This document shows, in pieces, positions 9,214 through 17,828 of a stretch of DNA of 64,000 bases. The stretch covers positions 1 to 64,000 of the forward strand of contig JBDRVV010000002.1 in assembly GCA_039802005.1 (NCBI GenBank), written 5' to 3'. Positions within the stretch are counted from its first letter, which is position 1. Each line of letters begins with the position of its first letter. The notes beneath the pieces were generated by a model. The model saw only the letters and a program-made list of their open reading frames with translations, ran no database searches and had not been told where the DNA came from. The translations under genes and the position numbers were made by a program. The DNA is from a candidate division WOR-3 bacterium. Lineage in GTDB: Bacteria; Hydrothermota; Tepidihabitantia; SM23-42; JAOAFX01.

Positions 9214-9938
9214 TGAAAAGTCTTATTATAAAGAATCTGTCTAAAAGTTTTGATGGTATCTGGGCAGTTAGAAACTTAAGTCTTGGATTGAATAAAGGCG
9301 AAATCTTTGTCTTACTCGGACCGAATGGCGCGGGGAAGACCACGACCTTGAAACTAATTGCTGGGCTCCTCCATCCTGATTCCGGCGAAATCACATTGAA
9401 TGGTATTGATCTAAAAAAAGAGCCAATAAAATATAAATCCCTGCTCGGCTATGTTCCGGATGAACCATTTATCTACAATAAGTTAACTGGTAGAGAATTC
9501 ATAAATTTTGTTGCCGGACTATTTGGTATTAAAAAAGAACTTTATGATGAGAAACTAAACGCGCTAATCAGACGATTTGAAATTGGTGATTGGATTGATG
9601 AACCTTCAGAAACCTATTCCCACGGGATGAAACAAAAGATAATAATGTGCCAGTTACTGATGCACGACCCCGAATTGATTTTGATTGACGAACCACTCGT
9701 TGGGCTCGACCCCAAAATGAGTAAGATAGTGAGGGAAACATTTATTGAACTTGCCCACATTGGAAAAACACTCCTTGTTTCAACACACACCCTTCCATTT
9801 GCCCAACAGATTGCAAATCGTATAGGTATTATAAACAAAGGTGAATTAAAATTTGTAGGAACAACTGAAGAGCTTGCTGAAGTCTCCGGCAGGAAAGATA
9901 TTGAAGAAATATATTTGAAACTTACTGAAGAAATGTGA
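9213..9938 (+). CDS. ABC transporter ATP-binding protein
   Basis: 241 residues from the ATG at 9213; a TTG three bases upstream is also possible. It has Walker A GPNGAGKTT, a signature-like SHGMKQK, Walker B LILIDEP with VGLDP, and the switch His in STHT. The family is that of ABC-2/CcmA-like exporters. It overlaps the preceding transglutaminase gene by one base and the permease gene by four, forming a three-gene operon. The cargo cannot be told from sequence. Confidence 0.9.
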   Translation: MKSLIIKNLSKSFDGIWAVRNLSLGLNKGEIFVLLGPNGAGKTTTLKLIAGLLHPDSGEITLNGIDLKKEPIKYKSLLGYVPDEPFIYNKLTGREFINFVAGLFGIKKELYDEKLNALIRRFEIGDWIDEPSETYSHGMKQKIIMCQLLMHDPELILIDEPLVGLDPKMSKIVRETFIELAHIGKTLLVSTHTLPFAQQIANRIGIINKGELKFVGTTEELAEVSGRKDIEEIYLKLTEEM

Positions 9939-11590
9939 AGACCTTTTTCTCTTTATTCTGGGTTCGTCTGCGACTTTTATTCAAATATTTTACACCGCAG
10001 GAACATAAACTTCCCCGTATTACATTTTTTATTATTCTAATCGGATTTTTATCTGGTGGTTATTTTTTATTCTTCAGGATTTTCGCATACCTTGCTACAG
10101 TAGAAATTATCGGTCCTGCAATTATGGCACGAACAATTGAAATGATTCTATTTGTATTCTTTATAATGCTTCTTTTCAGTAATATTATAAGTTCATTTTC
10201 TACATTCTATAATAACCAAGAATTACATTTCCTTTTTTCACTTCCTGTCTTACCCACAACGATATACCTTGCTAAATTATTTGAAAATGCAATCTATGCT
10301 TCCTGGGCAACATTTGCAATAGCAATACCTTTGATACTCTCATACGGGGTCTCTAATAATGCTAATTTTATATTTTATCCTGTATCATTTTTTTGTTTTT
10401 TTGTTTTTCTAATCATTCCTTCAGCCCTATCTGCTGTAATAATATTCATATTTGTCATACTCTTCCCTAAATTTAAACCCAAGAATATAATATTTATTTC
10501 ACTATCTTTCATTTTCATATTGATCCTGCTTTATATCAAGATTGGAAATCCGGAGTTGTTGAGAATTTTTGAAACTGAGAATGAGAGAGAATTGCTTATG
10601 TTTGCTGCCAATCTTACGACCGTAGGAGGTATTTATGTTCCTTCAACCTGGTTGAGTAATATCTTCAAAAATTTCGTATCACCGAACCCCGCAGGTTATA
10701 TCTATATATTACTCTTGATATTTGTTGCATTGAGTTGCATTGCACTTTCATATATTATTGCCGAATCAATTTATCATAAATCATTCCTGCTCATTGCCGA
10801 ACATGGTGGTAAGGAAAATAAGAGAAAATCACTCCTTGCGGGATTTCAGAAAAATCCGATTCACGCTTTTTTATTTAAAGATATAATACTATTTGTGCGT
10901 GAACCAACCCAATGGGTTCAACTCGCTATATTTGTAATACTGCTTGTTGTCTATATCTTCTCATTACGCAGAACACCGATCTATTTTGGCTTTTCATTAT
11001 GGCGTACAATCGTTTCCTTTGCAAACTTTGCCTATGTGAGCTTTGTCATTGCAACATTAGGGGTAAGATTTATCTTTCCGGCGATGAGCCTGGAAAAAAA
11101 AGGAATTTGGATTATAAAAACTTCACCTTTCAGTCTGACTAAGGTTATTTTTACAAAATATGTCTTTTATGGTTTGCTCGGGATTATACTGATAGAATCT
11201 TTGCTTTTCTTCGCAAATTTTTTTATAAAAACCGAACCCATAATATTTTACTTCTCACTCTTTATAGGATTTTTCGTATCCCTGTCTTTGGTATCAATAA
11301 ACCTTGGTATGGGTTGTATTTTTCCCCAATTCAACGAAGACAACCCATCAAAAATTGCCTCGGGTAGCGGAGGAATTATTTCTGCATTAACAAGCATTGC
11401 GTATATTGCAATAGTAATAATTATTTTCGCTGCTCCAGTGCACAACTATTTAACTAGTCACTATTTCGGAAGAGCACTAAATCTAAAAATAATCATCACT
11501 TCTTTTTTAACATTCGCCATTTTGAATTTCGCTACAATTTATCTACCAATAAGGTTGGGCATAACATCAATGAACAAAAGGGATTTTTGA
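9935..11590 (+). CDS. ABC-2-type transporter permease, putative
   Basis: 551 residues from a GTG start that overlaps the ATPase stop codon (ATGTGA). The protein is very hydrophobic with about a dozen predicted membrane segments (for example around residues 28-50, 65-90, 115-140, 150-200, 330-350 and 420-450) and is rich in Phe/Ile/Leu. No soluble domain is seen. Its position behind the ATPase makes it the membrane part of the exporter. It may be a large ABC-2 permease that works as a homodimer. Confidence 0.75.
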   Translation: MKTFFSLFWVRLRLLFKYFTPQEHKLPRITFFIILIGFLSGGYFLFFRIFAYLATVEIIGPAIMARTIEMILFVFFIMLLFSNIISSFSTFYNNQELHFLFSLPVLPTTIYLAKLFENAIYASWATFAIAIPLILSYGVSNNANFIFYPVSFFCFFVFLIIPSALSAVIIFIFVILFPKFKPKNIIFISLSFIFILILLYIKIGNPELLRIFETENERELLMFAANLTTVGGIYVPSTWLSNIFKNFVSPNPAGYIYILLLIFVALSCIALSYIIAESIYHKSFLLIAEHGGKENKRKSLLAGFQKNPIHAFLFKDIILFVREPTQWVQLAIFVILLVVYIFSLRRTPIYFGFSLWRTIVSFANFAYVSFVIATLGVRFIFPAMSLEKKGIWIIKTSPFSLTKVIFTKYVFYGLLGIILIESLLFFANFFIKTEPIIFYFSLFIGFFVSLSLVSINLGMGCIFPQFNEDNPSKIASGSGGIISALTSIAYIAIVIIIFAAPVHNYLTSHYFGRALNLKIIITSFLTFAILNFATIYLPIRLGITSMNKRDF

Positions 11591-11593
11591 TTT

Positions 11594-12415
11594 TTATATC
11601 TTTTTTAAATAATTAATAACCCTTTCAATCTGCTCATCAGGTGTTGAGGCACCTGCGGTAACACCCACGCTCTTTACACCCTTAAACCATTTGGTTTTTA
11701 TATCATTCACTGATTCTATGTGATATGACGGCTTTATACTCCTACATATCTGGTATAATCTTGTCGTATTAGCACTGTTCTTCCCACCGATCACAAGCAT
11801 TATATCAACTTTTCTGGCAATTGAAAGTGCCTCCGCAATCCTCAGTATTGTCTCATCACATATTGTATTATAAATCTTCATTTCAATAACCTTTGGTAAT
11901 AAATTTTTTACGGCATTGTAAAAATGTTCAAAATCAAGCGTGGTTTGTGGGACAACTCCAATCTTCTTATGTTTCAATACAATATTTTCCGAATATATCG
12001 CAGAGTTCTTCCCTGCATAACCGAGGAGCCCCCTGACTTCAGGATGGTCTTTTTCACCAACAATGATAACAAAATATCCTGCCTCAACAAGTTTTTGAAC
12101 ATAGTGTTGAGCACGACGCACTTTCGGACAGGTTGCATCAATAATGTCCACGCCCCGCTTTTTTAATTTCTTCAAAAGTGCAGGCCTTATTCCGTGCGAA
12201 CGGATAATAACCGTGGGATTTTTTGCTTTGATTTCATCAACCTCTTCAGTTATCTTTATCCCCTTCTTCTCAAGTTCAGCAACAAAATCTCTATTGTGTA
12301 TCAAAGGTCCTAACGAATACACACATTCTTTTTTCTGAACCGCATCCATCGCCATTTTTATTGCCCTCTTTACGCCAAAACAAAATCCGGAGTGTTTCGC
12401 ACAATATATCTTCAT
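11594..12415 (-). CDS. ispH: 4-hydroxy-3-methylbut-2-enyl diphosphate reductase
   Basis: 273 residues, the usual IspH length. The three 4Fe-4S cysteines are in CFGVKRA (about 12), DATCP (about 95) and NTICDET (about 188). Conserved substrate residues appear in GPLIHN, EKDHPEV and GGKNSANT. It catalyses the last step of the MEP pathway, giving IPP and DMAPP. dxs and a prenyl synthase are at 53.7-56.5 kb in this window. Its ATG overlaps the plsC stop, so it is translated from the plsC transcript. Confidence 0.95.
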   Translation of the reverse strand: MKIYCAKHSGFCFGVKRAIKMAMDAVQKKECVYSLGPLIHNRDFVAELEKKGIKITEEVDEIKAKNPTVIIRSHGIRPALLKKLKKRGVDIIDATCPKVRRAQHYVQKLVEAGYFVIIVGEKDHPEVRGLLGYAGKNSAIYSENIVLKHKKIGVVPQTTLDFEHFYNAVKNLLPKVIEMKIYNTICDETILRIAEALSIARKVDIMLVIGGKNSANTTRLYQICRSIKPSYHIESVNDIKTKWFKGVKSVGVTAGASTPDEQIERVINYLKKI

Positions 12416-12990
12416 TTTAAATTCTTAACCTCCTCTCTTATTTTATTTGAAAATTTTTCAAAATCCTCTTTTGTATTTTGATAACCATCAGGATAGATAG
12501 GCTTGCCATATATTATCTTCACATTATTCCAGCGTATCATCAAACTTATCCAGTTTTTATTTGAATTTATTATTTTAACCGGCACAACAGGGATATTATA
12601 ATTTATTGCGAGAAAACCAACACCCGGATTAAAAGGTAAGAGCACACCCTTTCTTGAACGCGTTCCTTCAGGAAATATGACAACAGGCTTGCCGGATTTG
12701 AGCAATTTTATCGCGGGCCTTATTCCCTGCCCGCCCTCAAGATTTATTGCATTATAGGTTTTAATAAGCCAGGTAAAAAATTTAGACAATACAAACAACC
12801 CCGGCTTGGCAAGGAAGAAAACCTCTCTAAATGCGGTATAGCCTATCAATGGTGGGTCTAAGAAAGAAAGGTGATTGCTCGCAAGAATCACCGGACCCTT
12901 TTTGGGAATCCTGCCTTTAATTTTAACACCGGTGAGAAGAAGAAATAATGGGAATGTCAAAAGCCATGAGATAAGCCATTTCAATCCCAT
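12412..12990 (-). CDS. plsC: 1-acyl-sn-glycerol-3-phosphate acyltransferase
   Basis: 192 residues. An N-terminal membrane segment is followed by the acyltransferase HX4D motif (NHLSFLD, about residues 39-45) and the FPEGTRS glycerophosphate-binding motif (about 110). This is PlsC-type phosphatidic acid synthesis at the inner membrane. It starts just 5 bp after a TATAAT box with no Shine-Dalgarno, so it is predicted to be leaderless. It is co-transcribed with ispH (4-bp overlap) and divergent from a patatin gene. Confidence 0.9.
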   Translation of the reverse strand: MGLKWLISWLLTFPLFLLLTGVKIKGRIPKKGPVILASNHLSFLDPPLIGYTAFREVFFLAKPGLFVLSKFFTWLIKTYNAINLEGGQGIRPAIKLLKSGKPVVIFPEGTRSRKGVLLPFNPGVGFLAINYNIPVVPVKIINSNKNWISLMIRWNNVKIIYGKPIYPDGYQNTKEDFEKFSNKIREEVKNLK

Positions 12991-12995
12991 ACAAA

Positions 12996-13023
12996 ATTAT
13001 ATAACAAATCATTCAAAATGCAA
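12996..13023 (-). promoter_or_regulatory. Promoter of plsC-ispH (leaderless)
   Basis: Minus strand TTGCAT, 16 bp, TATAAT, then 5 bp to the ATG. Transcription would begin at or inside the start codon. Confidence 0.65.
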
Positions 13024-13048
13024 GGGTGTTTTTTTTGCACCTGAATCC

Positions 13049-13076
13049 TTGAATTATAAAATATTTTCGGTATAAT
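13049..13076 (+). promoter_or_regulatory. Promoter of the patatin gene (leaderless)
   Basis: TTGAAT, 16 bp, TATAAT, then 6 bp to the ATG at 13083. Confidence 0.65.
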
Positions 13077-13082
13077 AAAACT

Positions 13083-13931
13083 ATGCTTGGATTAGTTCTC
13101 GGTGGTGGTGCTGCAAAAGGTTATGCTCATATTGGGGTAATTAAATTTCTCGAAGAACTGAATATCAAACCTGATATTGTTGTTGGCGCAAGTATGGGTT
13201 CACTCATTGGTGGATTTTATGCCAAGGGATTTACTGCCCAAAAAATGGAAGAAATTGCGTTACAGATAGACAAAAAGAAAAAGAAAGAATTATTCAGATT
13301 CCAACTCTCTAAAAAAGGGTTTATCAATGGGAAAAACATTGTTAAATTTCTGAAACCATATCTTGGTGATACAAAGATTGAAGAACTGCCGATAAAATAT
13401 GCTGCAGTAGCCACTGATATTGAAGAGAATGCAGAGATTGTGATTGACAGTGGTGATTTAATTCAGGCAATAAGGTCATCAATTGCAATACCGGTCGTCT
13501 TTACACCCAATAAATACGAAGGAAGAATTCTCATTGATGGTGGTTTTATCAGTCCTGTGCCGGTGGATGTAGCAATGATTCTTGGTGCGGGAAAAATCAT
13601 TGCAGTGAATGTTCTTCACAGATTTGAATACCCACAAATTAAAATGTCAGCACATCAGGAATCGGGCAGAAAATATAATATAAAAGATATTTTTATAAAA
13701 ACATTTGATTTGATAAGTTCAAGACTGATTGAATATGACATTAAACAACTCAAAAATGGCGTATGGATAGATATTGATACAAGGGGAATTGGCCTTAGCC
13801 AGTTTGAAAAAGCAAAAGAAGCGATTGAAAGGGGATATATTCAGGCAAGAAAATATAAAGAAAAACTATTACAACTTATTTCTGCTTACGAAGTTAATAC
13901 AAACAAACAGACAAGGGTTATCACGGAATAA
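13083..13931 (+). CDS. Patatin-like phospholipase
   Basis: 282 residues. It has the oxyanion loop GGGAAKGYAHIG at residues 6-17, nucleophile elbow GASMGS (about 36-41) and the catalytic Asp in IDGGF (about 154). These are the Ser-Asp dyad marks of the patatin/RssA family. There is no signal peptide, so it is cytoplasmic or membrane-peripheral and likely an acyl hydrolase. It is divergent from plsC, and the -35 boxes are about 25 bp apart, so lipid synthesis and turnover genes share one control region. Predicted leaderless. Confidence 0.88.
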   Translation: MLGLVLGGGAAKGYAHIGVIKFLEELNIKPDIVVGASMGSLIGGFYAKGFTAQKMEEIALQIDKKKKKELFRFQLSKKGFINGKNIVKFLKPYLGDTKIEELPIKYAAVATDIEENAEIVIDSGDLIQAIRSSIAIPVVFTPNKYEGRILIDGGFISPVPVDVAMILGAGKIIAVNVLHRFEYPQIKMSAHQESGRKYNIKDIFIKTFDLISSRLIEYDIKQLKNGVWIDIDTRGIGLSQFEKAKEAIERGYIQARKYKEKLLQLISAYEVNTNKQTRVITE

Positions 13932-13976
13932 AGGACTCCTTTCGCCCCTCTTCCCCCTTATTCTCCCTTCTTCACC

Positions 13977-15344
13977 CTATCTTAATAGCACTACCTTCTC
14001 TACCTTATTGAAACCGCTCCCATCAAATTTGACAAAATACACACCCGCAGGAAGTTTGCGACCCTCATCATCATCACCAAACCAGATGATACTGGATTCA
14101 TGATTCATGATACAGGATTCAAGATTAAAAGACTTAACCACCCGACCCGAAACATCATAGATTGACAAACTTACACTCTGATTTCTTAATCCAGTATCAT
14201 GTATCGTGTATCTTATATCAAGTCTTTTCCTGAATGGATTGGGATAGACTTCTAATTTCGGATTTCGGATTGCGGATTGCGAATTTTTTAAATCTTCGAT
14301 ACCGACGAGATTAATTCCAAAGAAGTGCATAATGGAATCAAGCAAGTCTGCCTTTTTTGAAGAATCATTATCCACAAGTCCGGAAAGTTCAAATGATACA
14401 CCAACTGATTTATAATTGTTTGTGATATTTGCCACACCACAATAATAATCATCATCTCGGTCATGGAAGATTCTAAAACCCGTCTCTGTTGAATCTATCA
14501 CATCAAGATAGAAATTCTCACCATTGTATCTGAATTCCATACCCTGAGTAAATGTGTTATTTACCCCTTCAACTGGTCCCATATTTGTATAGCCATCGCT
14601 TATTGGTCTGATACCAAAATATGGGTTGAAATCAAAACCGAACATTACAAAAGGGTCAAATGCCCAGCATTCACCACCCTCAAGATATACATTACCAGCC
14701 TGATTTATGAAATCTATAACTTTTTTAACCTCATTGCAATCTTTAAATAATACATAATTTTCATAAGCTACACCTGTACAGATAAATAGCGACTTATAGT
14801 TTTTTAAGCATTCAAATGAGTAAAATTGTGTATTTATGTAATCGCCAACATAACCGAGATTTTGCAGAATTGAATGTATTATTGGTCCACTTGAATTGTT
14901 CCTATCCGGGTCCCAGACAAGATAATCTTTTTTGCCAATTATGACCTTTATCCTTATCGTATCAATATCACCTGAATTTTCACTCAATATCAAATCAATA
15001 TCAGCAAATGTTCCTTGCGGTGCATTGGATACCGCCTGAATCCGGAAAGAAATTGAATTTCTCACCAACGAATCAATTAAAACACTACCGAAATATGCAC
15101 TGCCATTTACAATGTTAAGATACGGTGATGAGCTCAAGATAATACCGGTTAAATTTTGGATATCAACCCCGCCGACATTCTTCAGCAGATAATAAAGTTC
15201 TACCTCTTCACCCGGGTCCAAAATGCCATTACCGTTTCCTGATGAATCATCAATAAAATATGAAACAAGGGTGCAATGGGCAGAATCGTCTGTGTATGAA
15301 AGGATTATGTCATCGGCGAAGACCTTCGCCTCTGCATGGAATGG
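13977..15344 (-). CDS. T9SS sorting-domain protein, 3' part after an in-frame TGA
   Basis: This is the downstream part of a gene whose reading frame continues, without shift, from the fragment at 15345-15899 across a single TGA (15345-15347). If translated alone it could start at a TTG ending at 15221. After the TGA comes AKVFADDIILSY, the last strand of a carbohydrate-binding-like jelly roll begun in the 5' part, so the two parts are one protein. A C-terminal T9SS type A sorting domain follows (LEVYPNPF ... LSIYDVSGRVV ... LPAGVYFVKF). The linker before it holds a short-word repeat (SAIRNP). Probable fate: secreted or cell-surface cargo of SprA. The TGA may be a mutation, an assembly error or a leaky stop. 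Confidence 0.75.
   Translation of the reverse strand, partial: PFHAEAKVFADDIILSYTDDSAHCTLVSYFIDDSSGNGNGILDPGEEVELYYLLKNVGGVDIQNLTGIILSSSPYLNIVNGSAYFGSVLIDSLVRNSISFRIQAVSNAPQGTFADIDLILSENSGDIDTIRIKVIIGKKDYLVWDPDRNNSSGPIIHSILQNLGYVGDYINTQFYSFECLKNYKSLFICTGVAYENYVLFKDCNEVKKVIDFINQAGNVYLEGGECWAFDPFVMFGFDFNPYFGIRPISDGYTNMGPVEGVNNTFTQGMEFRYNGENFYLDVIDSTETGFRIFHDRDDDYYCGVANITNNYKSVGVSFELSGLVDNDSSKKADLLDSIMHFFGINLVGIEDLKNSQSAIRNPKLEVYPNPFRKRLDIRYTIHDTGLRNQSVSLSIYDVSGRVVKSFNLESCIMNHESSIIWFGDDDEGRKLPAGVYFVKFDGSGFNKVEKVVLLR
14266..14292. repeat. 'ATTTCGGATTGCGGATTGCG' word repeat inside coding sequence
   Basis: Tandem near-copies of TTCGGATTGCGGATTGCGAA in the linker before the sorting domain, read as SAIRNP. 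The same words recur in 48269-48345 inside another sorting domain. Confidence 0.6.
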
Positions 15345-15899
15345 TCAACATCCATAAGATTGGCCCAAAAGAGTTATTCTCAACTTATAAATTTCTGCAG
15401 GATTTACCCCTGGTAGATTTTGTAATTCTTCGGCAATATTGATTGTATCGGCAATCCAGTTTGTATCACTTAATTCTATTAAGTGAAGTTTAGGTGATGG
15501 TGTCCAGTAAAGTGTATCACAATAATTTAATAATCTTGTTTCACCAAGAATATTCTCATCAATATCAAGATAAGAGATAATGATTGACGCTACTGCTGGA
15601 GCAGGATGGGATGTATCAGCACATCGGGCAACCACTTTTGCTTTAAATGAAAGATTGAGGTTAAAATTCGGGATATAACAGGTCTGGGATATTGCGGTTA
15701 TGAATCTATCAAGCCTTCCCACATAAACTTCTGAATCCGGGTCTTCTATTTCATACATTTTATCAGTATGAATCGTATAAGTCTCCCCTTGTGCATAACA
15801 ATTCCAGTAATTTAGCGAATCTTCAAAATTTCCATTAAAAATAAAATTGCCGGCAAACACAAAATTCAATACAAAGACAGAAATAATAATTACTCTCAT
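15345..15899 (-). CDS. T9SS cargo protein, 5' part ending at an in-frame TGA
   Basis: 184 residues from the ATG at 15899, which gives a clean signal peptide (MRVIIISVFVLNFVFA, then GNF). The frame is open further upstream to 15947, but that would overlap the transporter gene and bury the signal. The domain after it begins FNGNFEDSLNYW, typical of CBM4/9-like jelly rolls. It ends at a TGA followed by CCA. The 3' part in the same frame completes the jelly roll, so this is one interrupted gene. It lies 10 bp after the transporter gene with no Shine-Dalgarno. Confidence 0.72.
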   Translation of the reverse strand: MRVIIISVFVLNFVFAGNFIFNGNFEDSLNYWNCYAQGETYTIHTDKMYEIEDPDSEVYVGRLDRFITAISQTCYIPNFNLNLSFKAKVVARCADTSHPAPAVASIIISYLDIDENILGETRLLNYCDTLYWTPSPKLHLIELSDTNWIADTINIAEELQNLPGVNPAEIYKLRITLLGQSYGC

Positions 15900-15909
15900 A
15901 AAAAGAACT

Positions 15910-17418
15910 CTACCCGAGTAATGGTAAGAGTAAAAATACACCCGCAAGAATTATCAGAAATCCTAAGAAATCAAAGATTATTCCAGTCCTGATCATTCTT
16001 GTAATTGGCACATAACCAGAGCCATAAATTATCGCATTCGGCGGTGTTGATACAGGAAGCATAAATCCATAACTTGCACCGAGACAGGCACCGAGTGCTG
16101 GCATCAGGGGGTTAACCCGGGCTACATTCGCAAGCGAAATCATAATCGGAATCACCATATTCGCTGAGGCTGTATTTGATGAAAGTTCACTGGTAATAAT
16201 TGCAAGCATGATGGAAATTGCGGTTATTGCAAAAAGGCTCTTTGCACCAGTGAGGCTCAAAATGCCTTTTCCGATATTTTCTGCCAGACCGGTAGAAAAC
16301 ATCAGACTGCCCAAAGATAATCCACCTCCAAACAAAATAATCGTCCCCCAGTCTACATCTACTGCCTCTTTCCAGGTGATTGTTCCTTTTCTTTCTCTCC
16401 AGTTAAGTGGCAAAATAAATAAAATAATCGCACCAATGATTGCTGATAGCCCTTCTGGTATATGTGCCTCCCACCACTTACAGATTTGAGCGTCTGAACC
16501 AAAAATTATTGCTAATATGCCTGGGAAGACCCATAAAAAGACCGTTATCAAGAATCCAATCAAGACATTCCTCTCCCCGCGTGACATTTTACCCATTGCC
16601 TTCTTTTCTTTTTCTACATACTCTTCAATCCCTGAAAGTTTTTTAAACTCTGGTGGGAATAACAATCTTAGTAATAAAAATAGAACTGCATACATTATCG
16701 CCACCATCGGTATTGCAAATAGCATCCATCTGAAAAATGTAATATTTTTCCCTAAAAGTTCTTTAATCAATCCTATGCCGATAAGATTTGGTGGTGTTCC
16801 TACTGGTGTTCCAATGCCACCGACCGATGCGCCGTATGCAATGATGAGCATAAGACCCGTAGAATATTTCATTTTCTTAAGTTCTTTTGCTTGCAGTTGA
16901 GCAATTGTATTAAGAATTCCCAATCCTATTGGATAAAGCATTGCGGTTGTGGCAGTATTACTCACCCACATTGATATAACCACGGCAATAAGTCCGAGTG
17001 TAAAGAGAATAAGACTGCTACTCTTGCCAATTCCCGGAATGGATAGAATTTGAAATGCGAATCTGCGGTCAAGTCTGTGCACCATCATCGCCTTTGCAAT
17101 AATAAAACTACCAATGAATAAAAAGATAATCGGGTCAGCAAAAGGCGCAAATATCTTCTTCATGGTATCAACGCCCATTATTACACAGAGTGTTGTACCC
17201 AATAACGCAGTTATCGGTATCGGAACTGGCTCAGTTATCCACCATACTACAACCCAGCCGAGTATTGCTGACAAAAAATGGGCATTTCTTGAAAGACTGG
17301 ACATAGGGAGGAGCAAGAATACTACAAAAATAGTTGGTCCTAAAAAAAACCCTATTGTTGTTCTAAATCTCTCAAATCTCTCTTCACCCGGCGAAATCTT
17401 CTCTTCTACATCTTCCAT
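15910..17418 (-). CDS. DASS/SLC13-family sodium-coupled anion transporter
   Basis: 502 residues with about 11-12 membrane segments. The family's paired SNT motifs are visible: SNTATTAMLYPIG (about residues 158-170) and SSNTASANMVIPIM (about 415-428), the sodium and substrate sites. Further family marks are GTPVGTPPNLIG and LPVSTPPNAIIYGSGYV. Known substrates are dicarboxylates, citrate or sulfate; which one applies here is not clear. TTGACA/TATGAT lies 6 bp from the ATG and there is no Shine-Dalgarno, so it is predicted to be leaderless. Confidence 0.9.
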   Translation of the reverse strand: MEDVEEKISPGEERFERFRTTIGFFLGPTIFVVFLLLPMSSLSRNAHFLSAILGWVVVWWITEPVPIPITALLGTTLCVIMGVDTMKKIFAPFADPIIFLFIGSFIIAKAMMVHRLDRRFAFQILSIPGIGKSSSLILFTLGLIAVVISMWVSNTATTAMLYPIGLGILNTIAQLQAKELKKMKYSTGLMLIIAYGASVGGIGTPVGTPPNLIGIGLIKELLGKNITFFRWMLFAIPMVAIMYAVLFLLLRLLFPPEFKKLSGIEEYVEKEKKAMGKMSRGERNVLIGFLITVFLWVFPGILAIIFGSDAQICKWWEAHIPEGLSAIIGAIILFILPLNWRERKGTITWKEAVDVDWGTIILFGGGLSLGSLMFSTGLAENIGKGILSLTGAKSLFAITAISIMLAIITSELSSNTASANMVIPIMISLANVARVNPLMPALGACLGASYGFMLPVSTPPNAIIYGSGYVPITRMIRTGIIFDFLGFLIILAGVFLLLPLLG

Positions 17419-17424
17419 TATTTT

Positions 17425-17452
17425 ATCATATCTAATTTCTCATAGATGTCAA
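17425..17452 (-). promoter_or_regulatory. Promoter of the DASS transporter (leaderless)
   Basis: Minus strand TTGACA, 16 bp, TATGAT, then 6 bp to the ATG. Confidence 0.65.
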
Positions 17453-17465
17453 GTACACCGGTTGT

Positions 17466-17613
17466 GGTTGCTGAAAAAGTCTTTTATGTCACCCTGAACG
17501 TGTTTCAGGGTCTCAAAAGCTATCGATTTTCCAGACGCCGTCCTGATGAAAATCTGGATGCTGAAATAAATTCAGCATGACAATGGACGCTGAATCGCAC
17601 TTTTTCAGCTACC
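17466..17613. mobile_element. MITE-like element with 15-bp terminal inverted repeats
   Basis: About 148 bp bounded by GGTTGCTGAAAAAGT and its inverted copy at 17599-17613, matching at 14 of 15 positions. Inside are two perfect hairpins (CCCTGAA/TTCAGGG, ATGCTGAA/TTCAGCAT) and a CCAGA/TCTGG pair. It has no coding capacity. It lies in the 410-bp spacer between two genes; no target duplication could be established. Confidence 0.55.
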
Positions 17614-17752
17614 TCCTGTTGTCCTGGCGTATTTAGTTTACTCTACTCGGATAATATCCTGCTCATACAATATTCATATGCAACTTTTCATCGTCTCTTA
17701 TTCCAATCATCCATCCCGGGCTTGTGAATTTCCTCCATTCAACTATTGAATT

Positions 17753-17786
17753 ATTCCATTATTTTATTATTATATAATAATGGAAT
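17753..17786. terminator. AT-rich hairpin downstream of the propeller gene
   Basis: Perfect 11-bp stem ATTCCATTATT/AATAATGGAAT around a 12-base AT loop. It lies about 45 bp past the stop of the minus-strand gene at 17829. It is a weak, AT-only candidate terminator. Between it and the MITE-like element I see nothing else. Confidence 0.35.
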
Positions 17787-17828
17787 GATAAAATCAAGGG
17801 TGATTATACAAAAATTTTATTAGAATAT

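Noticed and set aside
15345-15347. In-frame TGA as selenocysteine or as a reassigned codon
   Set aside because: The context has no redox motif, I see no SECIS-like hairpin just after it, and TGA serves as a normal stop for several intact genes in the window.
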